Source: an uncultured Alphaproteobacteria bacterium
Lineage (GTDB): Bacteria > Pseudomonadota > Alphaproteobacteria > HIMB59 > GCA-002718135
Assembly (NCBI GenBank): GCA_902571865.1
Contig: CACGDO010000008.1
Location: 31,675 to 95,674, forward strand
Direction: 5' to 3'
DNA: 64,000 bases
The translations under genes and the position numbers were made by a program. A model generated the notes under the pieces. That model searched no databases, was not told where the DNA came from, and worked only from the letters and a program-made list of their open reading frames with translations. Below, piece after piece: positions 52,829 to 62,403 of this stretch (the stretch's first letter is position 1; every line of letters begins with the position of its first letter).

Positions 52829-54403
52829 ATGAAAAAGACTTTAAGCATTGTTTTGTCTTTGCTTTTCATGGGTATTTTTTCACCAGCATTTGCAAATAGT
52901 ATTAAATGGTCAATGCCAGGTGATTCATTAACTCTTGATCCGCATGCACAAAACGAAGGACCAACGCACATGGTTTCACGTCAAGTATATGAAGGCTTAG
53001 TAACTCCAGGTATTAATATGGAAATACTTCCTCAGCTTGCTGAGTCATGGGAAACAACCGCTGCTGATACTTGGGTATTTAACATTCGTAAGGGTGTAAA
53101 GTTCCATGATGGATCAGATTTAACTGCTAGTGATATTGCTTTTAGTATCAATAGAGCAAAAACTGCTCCATCTGATATGGTAGATTTAATTAAAAGTATT
53201 AAATCAGCATCAGCTTTAGATGATCATACAGTTCAAGTTGTAACTGATGGACCAAACCCTATTCTTTTAAATCAACTAACTCAGATATTCGTAATGTCTG
53301 AAGATTGGGCTAAAGCAAATGGTTGTGAAGTTTCATACAACTGGGATGCAGGTGAAACATCTTATTGTGCTTCTAATGCAAATGGAACTGGGCCTTTCAA
53401 AATTACTTTTAGAGAACAGGACGTAAGAACTGTTTTTGAAAAAAATAATGATTGGTGGGGTGATGATAGTACTTTCAATGTAGATACTATTGAGCTTCTT
53501 CCAATTGCAAATGATGCAACAAGAGTTGCAGCACTTCTATCTGGAGAAATTGACTACACAAACGTTGTTCCAGTTCAAGATATTGAAAGAATCAAATCTT
53601 CTGCTGGACATGGTGTAAAAATGACTCCTCAAAATAGAACAATATTTTTTGGTATGGATCAAGGTTCTGCTGAATTAAATTCATCTAATATTAAAGGTAA
53701 AAATCCTTTTGCAGATAAAAGAGTTCGTCTAGCTATGTACCATGCTTTAGATATGGAAGCTATTAAGGATAAAGTAATGAGAGGACAAAGTGTTCCTGCA
53801 GGAATTATCACTGCTCCTGGTGTAAATGGTCATACAGCTGCACGTGATGAAAGATTGCCTTATGATCCAGAGCTATCAAAAAAACTATTGGCAGAAGCCG
53901 GTTATCCAGATGGATTTGAAGTAACACTAGATTGTCCAAATGATCGTTACATAAACGATGAGGCAATCTGTGTAGCTGCAATTGGTATGTTTGCTAAAAT
54001 TGGAGTTGAAGTAACTCTTGATGCAAAAACTAAAAGTCAACACTTCTCAGAAGTTAAAGAAGGTGACGCAAATGGTATGACAAGCGACATGTACATGCTA
54101 GGTTGGGGTGTTCCAACTTTTGACAGTCATTACGTATACTCGTACTTATTTGATAGTGCTGGTAGCTGGAATAAAGTTAATTTCAGTAACGCTAGAGTTG
54201 ATGAGTTAGTAGCAGCAATGGGTGTTGAAACTGATTTAGATAAAAGAAATGCTATGATTGCTGAAGCTTGGGATATTACTCAAGATGATGTAACATATCT
54301 TCCTTTACATCACCAAGTTGTTAACCAAGCATCAAAAAGTAATGTCGATGTTCCAATTAGAATGAACAACGAACCATTATTTAGATTTGCAAACGTAAAC
54401 TAA
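52829..54403 (+). CDS. dppA: Peptide-type ABC transporter substrate-binding protein (DppA-like)
   Basis: Periplasmic binding protein of SBP family 5, about 524 aa. It has a signal peptide (MKKTLSIVLSLLFMGIFSPAFA) and a strong ggaggaa ribosome-binding site before the ATG at 52829; the track start at 52793 is not credible. LTLDPHAQNEGPTHMVSRQVYEGL, VKFHDGSDLTASDIAFSINRA and NDRYINDEAICVAAIGMF are typical. It heads an operon of binding protein, two permeases and a fused ATPase; an M24 peptidase gene lies at its far end. The ligand is probably a di- or oligopeptide. Confidence 0.95.
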   Translation: MKKTLSIVLSLLFMGIFSPAFANSIKWSMPGDSLTLDPHAQNEGPTHMVSRQVYEGLVTPGINMEILPQLAESWETTAADTWVFNIRKGVKFHDGSDLTASDIAFSINRAKTAPSDMVDLIKSIKSASALDDHTVQVVTDGPNPILLNQLTQIFVMSEDWAKANGCEVSYNWDAGETSYCASNANGTGPFKITFREQDVRTVFEKNNDWWGDDSTFNVDTIELLPIANDATRVAALLSGEIDYTNVVPVQDIERIKSSAGHGVKMTPQNRTIFFGMDQGSAELNSSNIKGKNPFADKRVRLAMYHALDMEAIKDKVMRGQSVPAGIITAPGVNGHTAARDERLPYDPELSKKLLAEAGYPDGFEVTLDCPNDRYINDEAICVAAIGMFAKIGVEVTLDAKTKSQHFSEVKEGDANGMTSDMYMLGWGVPTFDSHYVYSYLFDSAGSWNKVNFSNARVDELVAAMGVETDLDKRNAMIAEAWDITQDDVTYLPLHHQVVNQASKSNVDVPIRMNNEPLFRFANVN

Positions 54404-54415
54404 TAAATTTTATAT

Positions 54416-54441
54416 TTTCTGGCCAGTAAACTGGCCAGAAA
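54416..54441 (+). other. Perfect inverted repeat between dppA and dppB
   Basis: Arms TTTCTGGCCAG and CTGGCCAGAAA (11 bp) with a TAAA loop. It starts 12 bases after the dppA stop and ends 7 bases before the dppB ATG. No T run follows, so an mRNA-stabilising or processing role is more likely than termination. Confidence 0.88.
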
Positions 54442-54448
54442 TTAACCA

Positions 54449-55426
54449 ATGTTTAGCTATTTCTTTAAAAGACTCTTTCAATCTATTCTTGTAATGATTG
54501 TTGTTGCTTTTGTTTCATTTTCCTTATTTAATTTTGTTGGTGATCCAGTAAATAGTATGACAGGAGAAGATGCTTCAGATGAAAGACGCGCTGAAGTTAG
54601 AGAAGTATTGGGTTTAAATGATCCCGTCTATGTTCAATTTTCTCGATTTTTAGGTAATGTAATTCAGGGTGATTTTGGAATATCATACCAATTAAAAAGA
54701 GAAGTTTCAGACTTAATTGCAGAAAGAATGCCTGCAACTTTAGAATTAGTTTTTGTCTCTGCTTTAATTGCAATCATCAGCGGTGTCATCTTGGGTGTAT
54801 ATACTGGTATTCACAGAGACAGTTTTATTTCTAATATTATTCTTGTGATTTCTCTAGCCGGGGTATCACTGCCAACATTTATAATAGGAATAATGTTAAT
54901 TTATTTGTTTTCAGTAATTTTAGGAGTTCTTCCATCTTTTGGAAGAGGTGAAGTCACACAATTAGGTTTTTGGACTACAGGATTTTTAACTACTTCCGGA
55001 TTAAAAGCACTGATACTCCCATCTGTTACACTAAGTTTATTTCAAATGACTTATGTTATTAGATTAGTTCGCGCTGAAATGATGGAAATTTTACAAACAG
55101 ATTATATTAAATTTGCAAAAGCAAGAGGTATAAAAAGGAGTGCTATTAACTATAAGCATGCGCTCAAAAATGGATTAATTCCAGTTATTACTATTACAGG
55201 TATCAACATTGGAACATTAATTGCTTTTTCAATTATTACAGAAACAGTTTTTCAATGGCCAGGCATGGGGTCATTATTTATCAAAGCAGTATACTTTGTC
55301 GATATTCCTATAATGTCAGCATATATGATCATGGTAGCCTTTATATTTGTAATGATAAATTTTATTGTAGACATCACATACTATTTTATTGATCCTAGAA
55401 TTAGGCTGAAGGAAGAGGGTAGTTAA
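54449..55426 (+). CDS. dppB: Peptide-type ABC transporter permease (DppB-like)
   Basis: Inner-membrane permease, 325 aa. It has a long N-terminal periplasmic loop (LNDPVYVQFSRFLGNVIQGDFG) and the EAA loop DYIKFAKARGIKRSAINYKHALKN typical of DppB. The ATG follows a hairpin and has no Shine-Dalgarno site. dppC begins one base after the stop. Confidence 0.95.
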   Translation: MFSYFFKRLFQSILVMIVVAFVSFSLFNFVGDPVNSMTGEDASDERRAEVREVLGLNDPVYVQFSRFLGNVIQGDFGISYQLKREVSDLIAERMPATLELVFVSALIAIISGVILGVYTGIHRDSFISNIILVISLAGVSLPTFIIGIMLIYLFSVILGVLPSFGRGEVTQLGFWTTGFLTTSGLKALILPSVTLSLFQMTYVIRLVRAEMMEILQTDYIKFAKARGIKRSAINYKHALKNGLIPVITITGINIGTLIAFSIITETVFQWPGMGSLFIKAVYFVDIPIMSAYMIMVAFIFVMINFIVDITYYFIDPRIRLKEEGS

Positions 55427-55427
55427 A

Positions 55428-56351
55428 ATGCTACTTAAAACGTACAATAAAATATATGATACTGATATTGGATACAGTTTCTTTAATTCTAAATTAGCAA
55501 TAATTTCTTCAACAATATTTTTTATTATACTTTTTTGTTCTGTATTTGCTGGGATAGTTGCACCTTATAATCCTTTTGATCCAGCATCAGTTTCTTTAAT
55601 GGATGCCTTTACCCCACCAGTATGGTCGGAGGGAGGAAGTTTTAGCTTCATATTAGGAACTGATCAGCAGGGAAGAGATATGTTTTCAACAATGATTTAT
55701 GGTTCAAGAATTTCACTGATCGTTGGTTTTGCTTCTATAATTTTTGCAATGATACTTGGAGTTTTTCTTGGAATAACAGCTGGATATATTGGTGGTAGGT
55801 ATGAGATTATTGTAATGCGTCTTACAGATGTGCAGTTAACTATTCCAAGTATTTTAATGGCTTTACTTGTTGATGGAATTGCAAGGGCAATTATCTCACA
55901 ATCAATGCATGACGAGATGGCAATTTATGTTTTGATTTTCGCCATTGGTATTTCAGAATGGCCTCAGTTTGCAAGAGTATCGAGAGCATCAACCTTAGTT
56001 GAAAAAAATAAAGAATATGTCTCAGCTTCAAGAATTATTGGATTATCAAATATATTAATTATGTTTAAGCATATTTTACCAAATATACTTCGGCCTATCT
56101 TAGTAATTGCTACAATTGGATTAGCACTTGCAATTATTACTGAGTCTACCTTAAGTTTTTTAGGTGTTGGTGTTCCACCAACAACACCTTCTCTTGGGAC
56201 TCTAATAAGGTTTGGAAATAATTTTTTATTTTCAGGTGAGTGGTGGATTACTTTTTTTCCAGCAATTTTCTTAATTGTTTTAGCATTATCAATTAATTTA
56301 TTAGGGGATTGGATGAGAGATGCATTAAATCCAAGATTAAAAAAGAGATGA
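55428..56351 (+). CDS. dppC: Peptide-type ABC transporter permease (DppC-like)
   Basis: Second permease, 307 aa. The N-terminal FILGTDQQGRDMFSTMIYGSRISL and the loop YVSASRIIGLSNILIMFKHILPN are DppC hallmarks. Its stop overlaps the start of the fused ATPase gene (ATGA). Confidence 0.95.
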   Translation: MLLKTYNKIYDTDIGYSFFNSKLAIISSTIFFIILFCSVFAGIVAPYNPFDPASVSLMDAFTPPVWSEGGSFSFILGTDQQGRDMFSTMIYGSRISLIVGFASIIFAMILGVFLGITAGYIGGRYEIIVMRLTDVQLTIPSILMALLVDGIARAIISQSMHDEMAIYVLIFAIGISEWPQFARVSRASTLVEKNKEYVSASRIIGLSNILIMFKHILPNILRPILVIATIGLALAIITESTLSFLGVGVPPTTPSLGTLIRFGNNFLFSGEWWITFFPAIFLIVLALSINLLGDWMRDALNPRLKKR

Positions 56352-58066
56352 GTTTTTTAGAAGTTAAAAATTTAAACATAAGTTATCCAACACGAAAGGA
56401 AACTATTGTTGCAAGCAAAAATGTAGAATTTTCTTTAGAAAGAGGTGAAATATTAGGAATTGTCGGTGAGTCTGGATCTGGAAAATCTACAATTGCAAAT
56501 GCGATAATTAATTTGATTGATCCTCCAGGTGAAATCACAGATGGCTCAATAAAAATAGACAATATTGAATTAAGAAGTAATGAAGAAATAATTCAAAATA
56601 TTAGAGGAAAAAAAATAGGATTTGTCTTTCAAGACCCTCAAACTTCATTAAACCCTCTATTTAAAATAAAAGATCAATTAATTGAAACTATTCAGGCTCA
56701 TTTAAATTTAAGTTATCAAGATTCACTTAACAAATCAATTCAACTACTTAAAGAGGTTGGAATAGAGAACGCTGAAAAAAGAATAGAGGACTATCCACAC
56801 CAATTTAGTGGCGGTATGCGTCAAAGAGTTGTGATAGCTTTAGCGATAAGTTGTGAACCTGACCTAATAATTGCAGATGAACCAACAACAGCTTTAGATG
56901 TAAGTATTCAATATCAAATATTAGAACTTCTTAAAGATCTTACAAAGAAAAGAAATCTTGGTGTTATAATTATAACCCATGATATGGGAGTCATAGCAGA
57001 GACGACTGATAAAGTTATTGTCATGAGATACGGACATATTGTTGAACAAGGTGAGACTAAGGAATTATTAACAAATCCAAAATCAACAGAAGCAAGAAGC
57101 TTAGTAATTTCAGTGCCACCAACAAATAAGAAAATTGATAGATTTAAATTGATTAGCCCCGATGGTAAGGAAATAACATCTAGTTCCAAGGATTTGACTA
57201 AAAATATTATTAAAACATGGGGCATAAGGGAAAATAAAAATCAAAAATTATTAAAACTTGAGGAAGTGACAAAAGTTTTTGATGATAATTCTTTAGGCAG
57301 TGGTTTTTCATTTATTTCTAATAAAAGTTTGAATGATAAAATAGTTAAAGCTGTCGACAATGTATCTTTTGAATTATTCGAAGGTGAGACACTTGGATTG
57401 GTTGGAGAGTCTGGTTCAGGTAAATCAACTATTGCAAAAATTATTACTGGATTAATTAGTCCTAATAAAGGTAATTTAATTTATAATAATGAACCTCTAT
57501 ACAATTCAAATAAAAAATATCAAATTCATAATAGTAGAGGTCAAATTCAAATGATTTTTCAAGATCCTTACTCATCTCTAAATCCTCGTTTCAAAGTTAA
57601 GGATATTATTGCAGAACCAATTAAATTTTTTCAAAAAAATATTAGCAATAATGATCTTTTACAACATGTTTATGACCTAATAGATATTGTGGGAATGACC
57701 AGACAATCTCTAGATCGATACCCGCACGAATTCTCAGGAGGGCAAAGGCAGAGAATATCTATTGCTCGTGCCTTGGCAACAAGACCACGATTATTAATAT
57801 GTGATGAACCAACTTCTGCATTAGACGTAAGTATACAAGCTCAAATATTGAATTTATTAAAAGATATACAAGATGAACTTCATCTCACTATGCTATTTAT
57901 TAGCCATGATCTTCCCGTAATTCGCCAAATGTGTAACCGAATAATTGTACTAAAAAATGGTGCTGTTTGTGAAACAAAAGATACAGAGGAATTGTTTAAT
58001 AATCCTGAGCATGAATATACTAAGGAATTAATTAGACTTATGCCTAAAATTGAATCAATTATTTAA
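56348..58066 (+). CDS. Peptide-type ABC transporter ATPase, DppD-DppF fusion
   Basis: 572-aa protein with two complete ABC domains in tandem, as in YejF and GsiA. Domain 1 has GESGSGKST near residue 36 and FSGGMRQR; domain 2 has GESGSGKST near 355 and FSGGQRQR; both Walker B motifs (IIADEPTTALD, LICDEPTSALD) are intact. The ATG at 56348 is in an ATGA overlap with dppC; the track start at 56309 is too early. The transporter at the window start uses separate ATPases instead, so the two systems have different ancestry. Confidence 0.95.
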   Translation: MSFLEVKNLNISYPTRKETIVASKNVEFSLERGEILGIVGESGSGKSTIANAIINLIDPPGEITDGSIKIDNIELRSNEEIIQNIRGKKIGFVFQDPQTSLNPLFKIKDQLIETIQAHLNLSYQDSLNKSIQLLKEVGIENAEKRIEDYPHQFSGGMRQRVVIALAISCEPDLIIADEPTTALDVSIQYQILELLKDLTKKRNLGVIIITHDMGVIAETTDKVIVMRYGHIVEQGETKELLTNPKSTEARSLVISVPPTNKKIDRFKLISPDGKEITSSSKDLTKNIIKTWGIRENKNQKLLKLEEVTKVFDDNSLGSGFSFISNKSLNDKIVKAVDNVSFELFEGETLGLVGESGSGKSTIAKIITGLISPNKGNLIYNNEPLYNSNKKYQIHNSRGQIQMIFQDPYSSLNPRFKVKDIIAEPIKFFQKNISNNDLLQHVYDLIDIVGMTRQSLDRYPHEFSGGQRQRISIARALATRPRLLICDEPTSALDVSIQAQILNLLKDIQDELHLTMLFISHDLPVIRQMCNRIIVLKNGAVCETKDTEELFNNPEHEYTKELIRLMPKIESII

Positions 58067-59209
58067 CTAATTAATAATAGGTAAATTTTCAGGAGTTCTA
58101 GTACTTAAAAGTTTATAGGAATCTTTAGTTATCAATAAATTTTCTTCTTGTACTAATATTTTATTTTCGTCCATTTCAATTGATGGTTCAAGAGTTATAA
58201 TCATATTTTCCTCAAGTAATGTTTTGTCATTTTTCATAATACTTGGCGGCTCAGTCAGTTGTAGGCCTAACCCATGACCCATCCTTCCAACTGATATGTT
58301 GTTAGTTGTTAAACTATAAGATAATTTAGAATATATTTCTGAACAACTAGTTCCAGGTTTTATAATTTCTAAAGTTCTCTCAGTTGCTTCCCATAATTTA
58401 TTATATGCATCTAGAACTTTTTTGTTAATTCTTCCAAAGCCAAAATTTCTATCAAAATCTGAAAAATAACCATTTAAAGTTGCACCAGTATCAATAATTA
58501 GAATATCACCATCTTTAGTTACCCTTTCTGTTGGGTTACAGATAATCTGATTATAACCATTAAGTCCCGAAGCACACGCCATATATTGAATATAATCTGC
58601 ACCACCCTCAATTAATTCTTTTTTAAATATTGATGTAATTTGTTTTTCACTCATTCCTAAATTAATTTTTTCAGGAAAATTATCAAACACCTTACTTGTA
58701 ATAGAACAAATTTCTTTAATATTACTGATCTCTATTTCAGATTTTATTTTTCTTATACTCCAAAGTATTTTACTAGCATTAACAAAATTATATTCTGATA
58801 AATTTTTTTGAATATCCTGATAATCGTTAATGCTCATTCGCAAAAAAGTTTCATTTCCTAATTCAAAACCAATATTTGAATTTTTAGGAAAACTTTTGAT
58901 ATTTTTTTTCAATAAAGATATTCCTTCATCTTTCGGATTTGGAGACTCCCAAGTTTCGATATCATTGACTAATGTGTTTTGCATAGCCGTAATACCAATA
59001 GATGGTATTATTGCTTTAATTGGATTTTTTTTTGAAATAATTAAATACCAGGGTCTTGTAGGACTTTCCCAAAAATTACTATCAAGTCCAGTGAAATATC
59101 TAAAATTTGACGGTGAAGTTATAATAACAGCATCAATATTTTTTTTTTCAATATGTATTTGTATTTTTTCAATTCTGGAAATAAATTCTTCTTTTGGAAA
59201 ATCGTTCAT
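58067..59209 (-). CDS. M24 family metallopeptidase (Xaa-Pro dipeptidase-like)
   Basis: About 380 aa, pita-bread fold. Metal ligands: ILIIDTGATLNGYFSDFDRNF (two Asp), GHGLGLQLTEPP (His), TLEPSI (Glu) and the C-terminal VQEENLLIT (Glu). The N-terminal domain (DAVIITSPSNFRYFTGLDS) is creatinase/prolidase-like. The ATG at 59209 is preferred to the track start at 59254. It ends directly against the dpp operon on the opposite strand, so it may process imported dipeptides; ectoine hydrolase (DoeA) and other M24 amidohydrolases are alternatives. Confidence 0.87.
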   Translation of the reverse strand: MNDFPKEEFISRIEKIQIHIEKKNIDAVIITSPSNFRYFTGLDSNFWESPTRPWYLIISKKNPIKAIIPSIGITAMQNTLVNDIETWESPNPKDEGISLLKKNIKSFPKNSNIGFELGNETFLRMSINDYQDIQKNLSEYNFVNASKILWSIRKIKSEIEISNIKEICSITSKVFDNFPEKINLGMSEKQITSIFKKELIEGGADYIQYMACASGLNGYNQIICNPTERVTKDGDILIIDTGATLNGYFSDFDRNFGFGRINKKVLDAYNKLWEATERTLEIIKPGTSCSEIYSKLSYSLTTNNISVGRMGHGLGLQLTEPPSIMKNDKTLLEENMIITLEPSIEMDENKILVQEENLLITKDSYKLLSTRTPENLPIIN

Positions 59210-59258
59210 AAATTGATAAGTAACATAACAATAACATAAATTAACAATAAGCAATACT

Positions 59259-59675
59259 TTGATCTATTCATCATTATTTATTTTTTGTTTGTCTTTAGGT
59301 ACTTTTTTTCCTTTTGCTTCAGAGACATATTTATCAGCACTATTATTATCTAATAAGTATAATCCATTTTTATTATTATTTTTTGCTTCAGCAGGTAATA
59401 TTTTAGGATCTCTAATCAGTTGGATATGTGGTTACTTTGTAAATTTTCTTATTAAGAAACCTTGGTTTCCAGTAAATCAATACTTATTACAGAAAGCTAC
59501 AGATATTTTCAAAAAGTATGGAAAATGGTCATTATTATTTTCATGGGTACCTATTATTGGAGATCCAATCGCATTTGCAGCAGGTACAGTAAAATATAAT
59601 ATTACTTTTTTTTTAATATTTGTATCTATTGGGAAAATTGCTAGATATTTGATAATATATTTATATCTTATCTAA
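59259..59675 (+). CDS. yqaA: YqaA family inner-membrane protein (DedA/VTT-like)
   Basis: 138-aa membrane protein with SWVPIIGDPIAFAAG, the family signature, and the upstream GNILGSLISWICGY segment; KKYGKWSLLF also matches YqaA. The function is unknown; related VTT-domain proteins affect membrane lipid or small-molecule traffic. The start is a TTG and no in-frame ATG is found upstream, so the first few residues expected from E. coli YqaA may be missing or another start is used. Confidence 0.8.
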   Translation: MIYSSLFIFCLSLGTFFPFASETYLSALLLSNKYNPFLLLFFASAGNILGSLISWICGYFVNFLIKKPWFPVNQYLLQKATDIFKKYGKWSLLFSWVPIIGDPIAFAAGTVKYNITFFLIFVSIGKIARYLIIYLYLI

Positions 59676-59681
59676 ATAGTG

Positions 59682-60641
59682 ATGTTTGAAAATCTTATAT
59701 TTGTTTTCATTATTGGTTTTTTATCTGGGGTTGGTTTTTTAGCAATTTTATTTTTTCTTCACAAACCAAAAAGTTCTGAAATAAAAGATGATACTGATCT
59801 TACTTCCTTAAAAAATCATATGCAATCAATTCAGCAATCTTTACAAAATTTTAATTTAGCTCAAGATAGAATTGAAAATACATTAATTAGAGGTGGTGCG
59901 CTTCAACAAGGTCCTTGGGGAGAATTTGTACTTAAAAATATTTTAGATAGTGTTGGTTTAAGAGAAGGAGAAGAGTACTCAACTCAAAAAACTTTTAGAG
60001 ATGAAGATGGCAATTTACAAAAACCCGATGTAATTGTTCATATGCCAGGTAATAGACACATAATTATAGATTCAAAAGTGTCCTTAGATTCTTGGCATGA
60101 TTATTCTAATACAAATGACAATCAACAAAAGAAGATATTTTTGAAAAAATTTTTGGATTCAACAAAAACTTCGATTAGAAGTTTGAGTAAAGATAATTAT
60201 TCAAAAATATATGGAGTCAATACAATTGATAATGTTTTAATGTTTGTTCCAATAGAACCAGCACTACTTACTTTATATAATGAGGCAAATAAACTTATAG
60301 AAGATTCATGGAACAATAAAATAATTATTGTTGGGCCATCAACTTTACCTTTTTTACTTAAAGCTGTAGAAAATATGTGGCGGGTTGATAAACAATCTAA
60401 AACAATAAAAGATATAGCATCTGCTGCATCAGATATTTATGATAAAACAGTCAGTGTATATGAGTCGTTTGTAAAAGCTAATCAGTCAATAGATTTAGCT
60501 AAATCAAAAATGGATGAAGCTAAACAAAGATTGCAAGATGGTTCAGGAAGTTTGACTAAAAAAGTAGAAAAGATGAAAAAATTAGGAAGATTAAGCACTA
60601 AAAAACAGTTGCCAGATATAAATGACGATGTAATAAACTAA
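59682..60641 (+). CDS. rmuC: RmuC family DNA recombination protein
   Basis: About 319 aa against 450-500 in most RmuC proteins. One N-terminal TM (FVFIIGFLSGVGFLAILFF), a short coiled coil, then the nuclease-like core: GPWGEFVLKNILDSVGL, KPDVIVHMPG and IIIDSKVSLDSW (PD-(D/E)xK type), and KVEKMKKLGRLSTKKQLP near the C-terminus. The family limits inversions at repeats. The shortening falls in the coiled coil, in keeping with a compact genome. ATG at 59682 or GTG at 59679. Confidence 0.92.
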   Translation: MFENLIFVFIIGFLSGVGFLAILFFLHKPKSSEIKDDTDLTSLKNHMQSIQQSLQNFNLAQDRIENTLIRGGALQQGPWGEFVLKNILDSVGLREGEEYSTQKTFRDEDGNLQKPDVIVHMPGNRHIIIDSKVSLDSWHDYSNTNDNQQKKIFLKKFLDSTKTSIRSLSKDNYSKIYGVNTIDNVLMFVPIEPALLTLYNEANKLIEDSWNNKIIIVGPSTLPFLLKAVENMWRVDKQSKTIKDIASAASDIYDKTVSVYESFVKANQSIDLAKSKMDEAKQRLQDGSGSLTKKVEKMKKLGRLSTKKQLPDINDDVIN

Positions 60642-60645
60642 ATAA

Positions 60646-61131
60646 ATGCCTAGTTTTGATATTGTAAACAGATTAGATCATCAAGAAATTGATAACGCAT
60701 TAGGAAATGCTACAAGAGAAATTACTACTAGGTACGATTTTAAAGGATCAGATACTTCAATTGAAAAAAAAGAAAATACTATAGTTGTTACTACTGATGA
60801 TGAAATGAAAGCTAGTCAAGTAAATGACATGCTGGTTACTCATTTTGTTAGACGAAAAGTTGATCCTTTATGTTTAAAAAAAAATGATATGGAAAAAGCT
60901 GGGGGGAATAAAATTCGTCAGACGTATGAATTAGTAGAAGGTATTGAGCAATCACTGTGTAAAAAAATTACTTCTGATATCAAAAGTTCTAAATTAAAAG
61001 TTCAAGTAAAGATCAATGGGAATGAACTTCGTGTTGAAGGAAAGAAAAAAGATGATTTACAAAGTGTAATGAAGCTTATTGAGGATGCTAAGATAGGTAT
61101 ACCAGTCCAATTTGTAAATTTTAGAGATTAA
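60646..61131 (+). CDS. yajQ: YajQ family nucleotide-binding protein
   Basis: 161 aa, complete. MPSFDIVNRLDHQEIDNALGNA, TRYDFKGSDTSIE, GIEQSLCKKITSDIKSSKLKVQ and the C-terminal PVQFVNFRD are family hallmarks. YajQ proteins bind cyclic di-GMP in some species and nucleotides or RNA in others. It lies 4 bases after rmuC and 2 bases before the LysE-type gene. Confidence 0.95.
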   Translation: MPSFDIVNRLDHQEIDNALGNATREITTRYDFKGSDTSIEKKENTIVVTTDDEMKASQVNDMLVTHFVRRKVDPLCLKKNDMEKAGGNKIRQTYELVEGIEQSLCKKITSDIKSSKLKVQVKINGNELRVEGKKKDDLQSVMKLIEDAKIGIPVQFVNFRD

Positions 61132-61133
61132 AA

Positions 61134-61742
61134 ATGATTACATGGGAATTAATAGCTGCTTTAGCAGTGTATAATTTTATTATGTACGTAACTCCAGGTC
61201 CAAATAATAGTATTTTAACTGCATCAGGTATAAAATTTGGATTTATAAGATCTATACCTAATATTTTTGGCATTCCTTCTGGTCATGGTTTGCAATTAGC
61301 ACTTGTATGTCTGGGTCTTGGATCTTTGTTTATTACCTATCCTATACTCTATGATATTTTAAGATATGTTGGCGCAGGCTACATTCTTTATTTAGCATAT
61401 AAAATGTTTGGGTCTTTAAATATTTCAAAGACTGAAGATAGATCAAGACCATTAAAATATCATGAAGCAATTTTGTTTCAATTTGTAAATCCAAAAGCTT
61501 GGGTAATCTGTTCAACTGCAGTAACATTATATTATCCAAAAGATGAAAATATAATAATTGGAACACTATTTATGGTCATTATGTCTACAGTAGTAAATAT
61601 TCCTTCTATAAGTATATGGGCATATGGAGGAAGTGTTATCAGACAATATCTTAATAATGAAAGATTAAAAATAATTGTTGAATGGTTTTTAGCAATCCTT
61701 TTAATTATAACCGCAGGCTCAGTTTTATTTTACAACGCTTAA
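61134..61742 (+). CDS. LysE/RhtB family exporter
   Basis: 202-aa inner-membrane protein with about six TM segments. YVTPGPNNSILTASGIKFGF at the N-terminus and FQFVNPKAWV in the middle are the LysE/RhtB signatures. It probably exports an amino acid or related metabolite. It ends a rmuC-yajQ-exporter run and converges with the GST gene, overlapping by four bases. Confidence 0.92.
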   Translation: MITWELIAALAVYNFIMYVTPGPNNSILTASGIKFGFIRSIPNIFGIPSGHGLQLALVCLGLGSLFITYPILYDILRYVGAGYILYLAYKMFGSLNISKTEDRSRPLKYHEAILFQFVNPKAWVICSTAVTLYYPKDENIIIGTLFMVIMSTVVNIPSISIWAYGGSVIRQYLNNERLKIIVEWFLAILLIITAGSVLFYNA

Positions 61743-62362
61743 GGCTTAGGAATTTCATAAAATTCACCTAGAGAATTATATCCTTTAATAACAGCAGGTC
61801 TTATTGATATTTGTTTATACCATCTCAACACATTTGGATAATCATACAAATTTATTTGATGTCTTTCATAACGAGCGGTCCAAGGCCAAATTGAAATATC
61901 AGCTATTGAATAGGTATCCGAAAAATATTCTTGTTTAGAAAGTCTTTTGTCTAAAATTGAATATATATGCTGTGCATAGCCTTTTGTTTTATCCTCTGCA
62001 AATTTGCTTTTACCAGGATGATAAAATAAATATTGATGAGCCTGGCCTAGCATTGGCCCAACGTAAGCCATTTGAAAAAAAACCCATTGTATTATTTCCC
62101 AATACTTATCTTTATTAAGAAATTTATCATATTTTTTTGCTAGATAAAGAAGGATAGCCCCGGATTCGAATACTGTTTGGTTTTTATCATTATCTACAAT
62201 TACAGGAATTTTATTTGCAGGAGATATTTTTGAAAACTCTTCACTAAACTGCTCTTTTTTATCTAAATTTATTAAAATAGGATTAAAATCCACACCTAAT
62301 TCTTCAAGCATAATGCTAATTTTTCGACCATTAGGCGTGGGTGATGAATACAAATCAATCAT
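61739..62362 (-). CDS. Glutathione S-transferase family protein (YfcG-like)
   Basis: 207 aa. The N-terminal thioredoxin-fold domain has SSPTPNGRKISIMLEELG and NKIPVIVD (cis-Pro), then ESGAILLYLAKKY. The C-terminal helical domain has SIADISIWPW. The TPNG loop is like YfcG/YghU disulfide-bond reductases. It probably handles glutathione-dependent disulfide reduction. Confidence 0.92.
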   Translation of the reverse strand: MIDLYSSPTPNGRKISIMLEELGVDFNPILINLDKKEQFSEEFSKISPANKIPVIVDNDKNQTVFESGAILLYLAKKYDKFLNKDKYWEIIQWVFFQMAYVGPMLGQAHQYLFYHPGKSKFAEDKTKGYAQHIYSILDKRLSKQEYFSDTYSIADISIWPWTARYERHQINLYDYPNVLRWYKQISIRPAVIKGYNSLGEFYEIPKP

Positions 62363-62403
62363 TTTTTTTTAGAATTTAATTAATAGAGAACTATATTCAT
62401 AAT

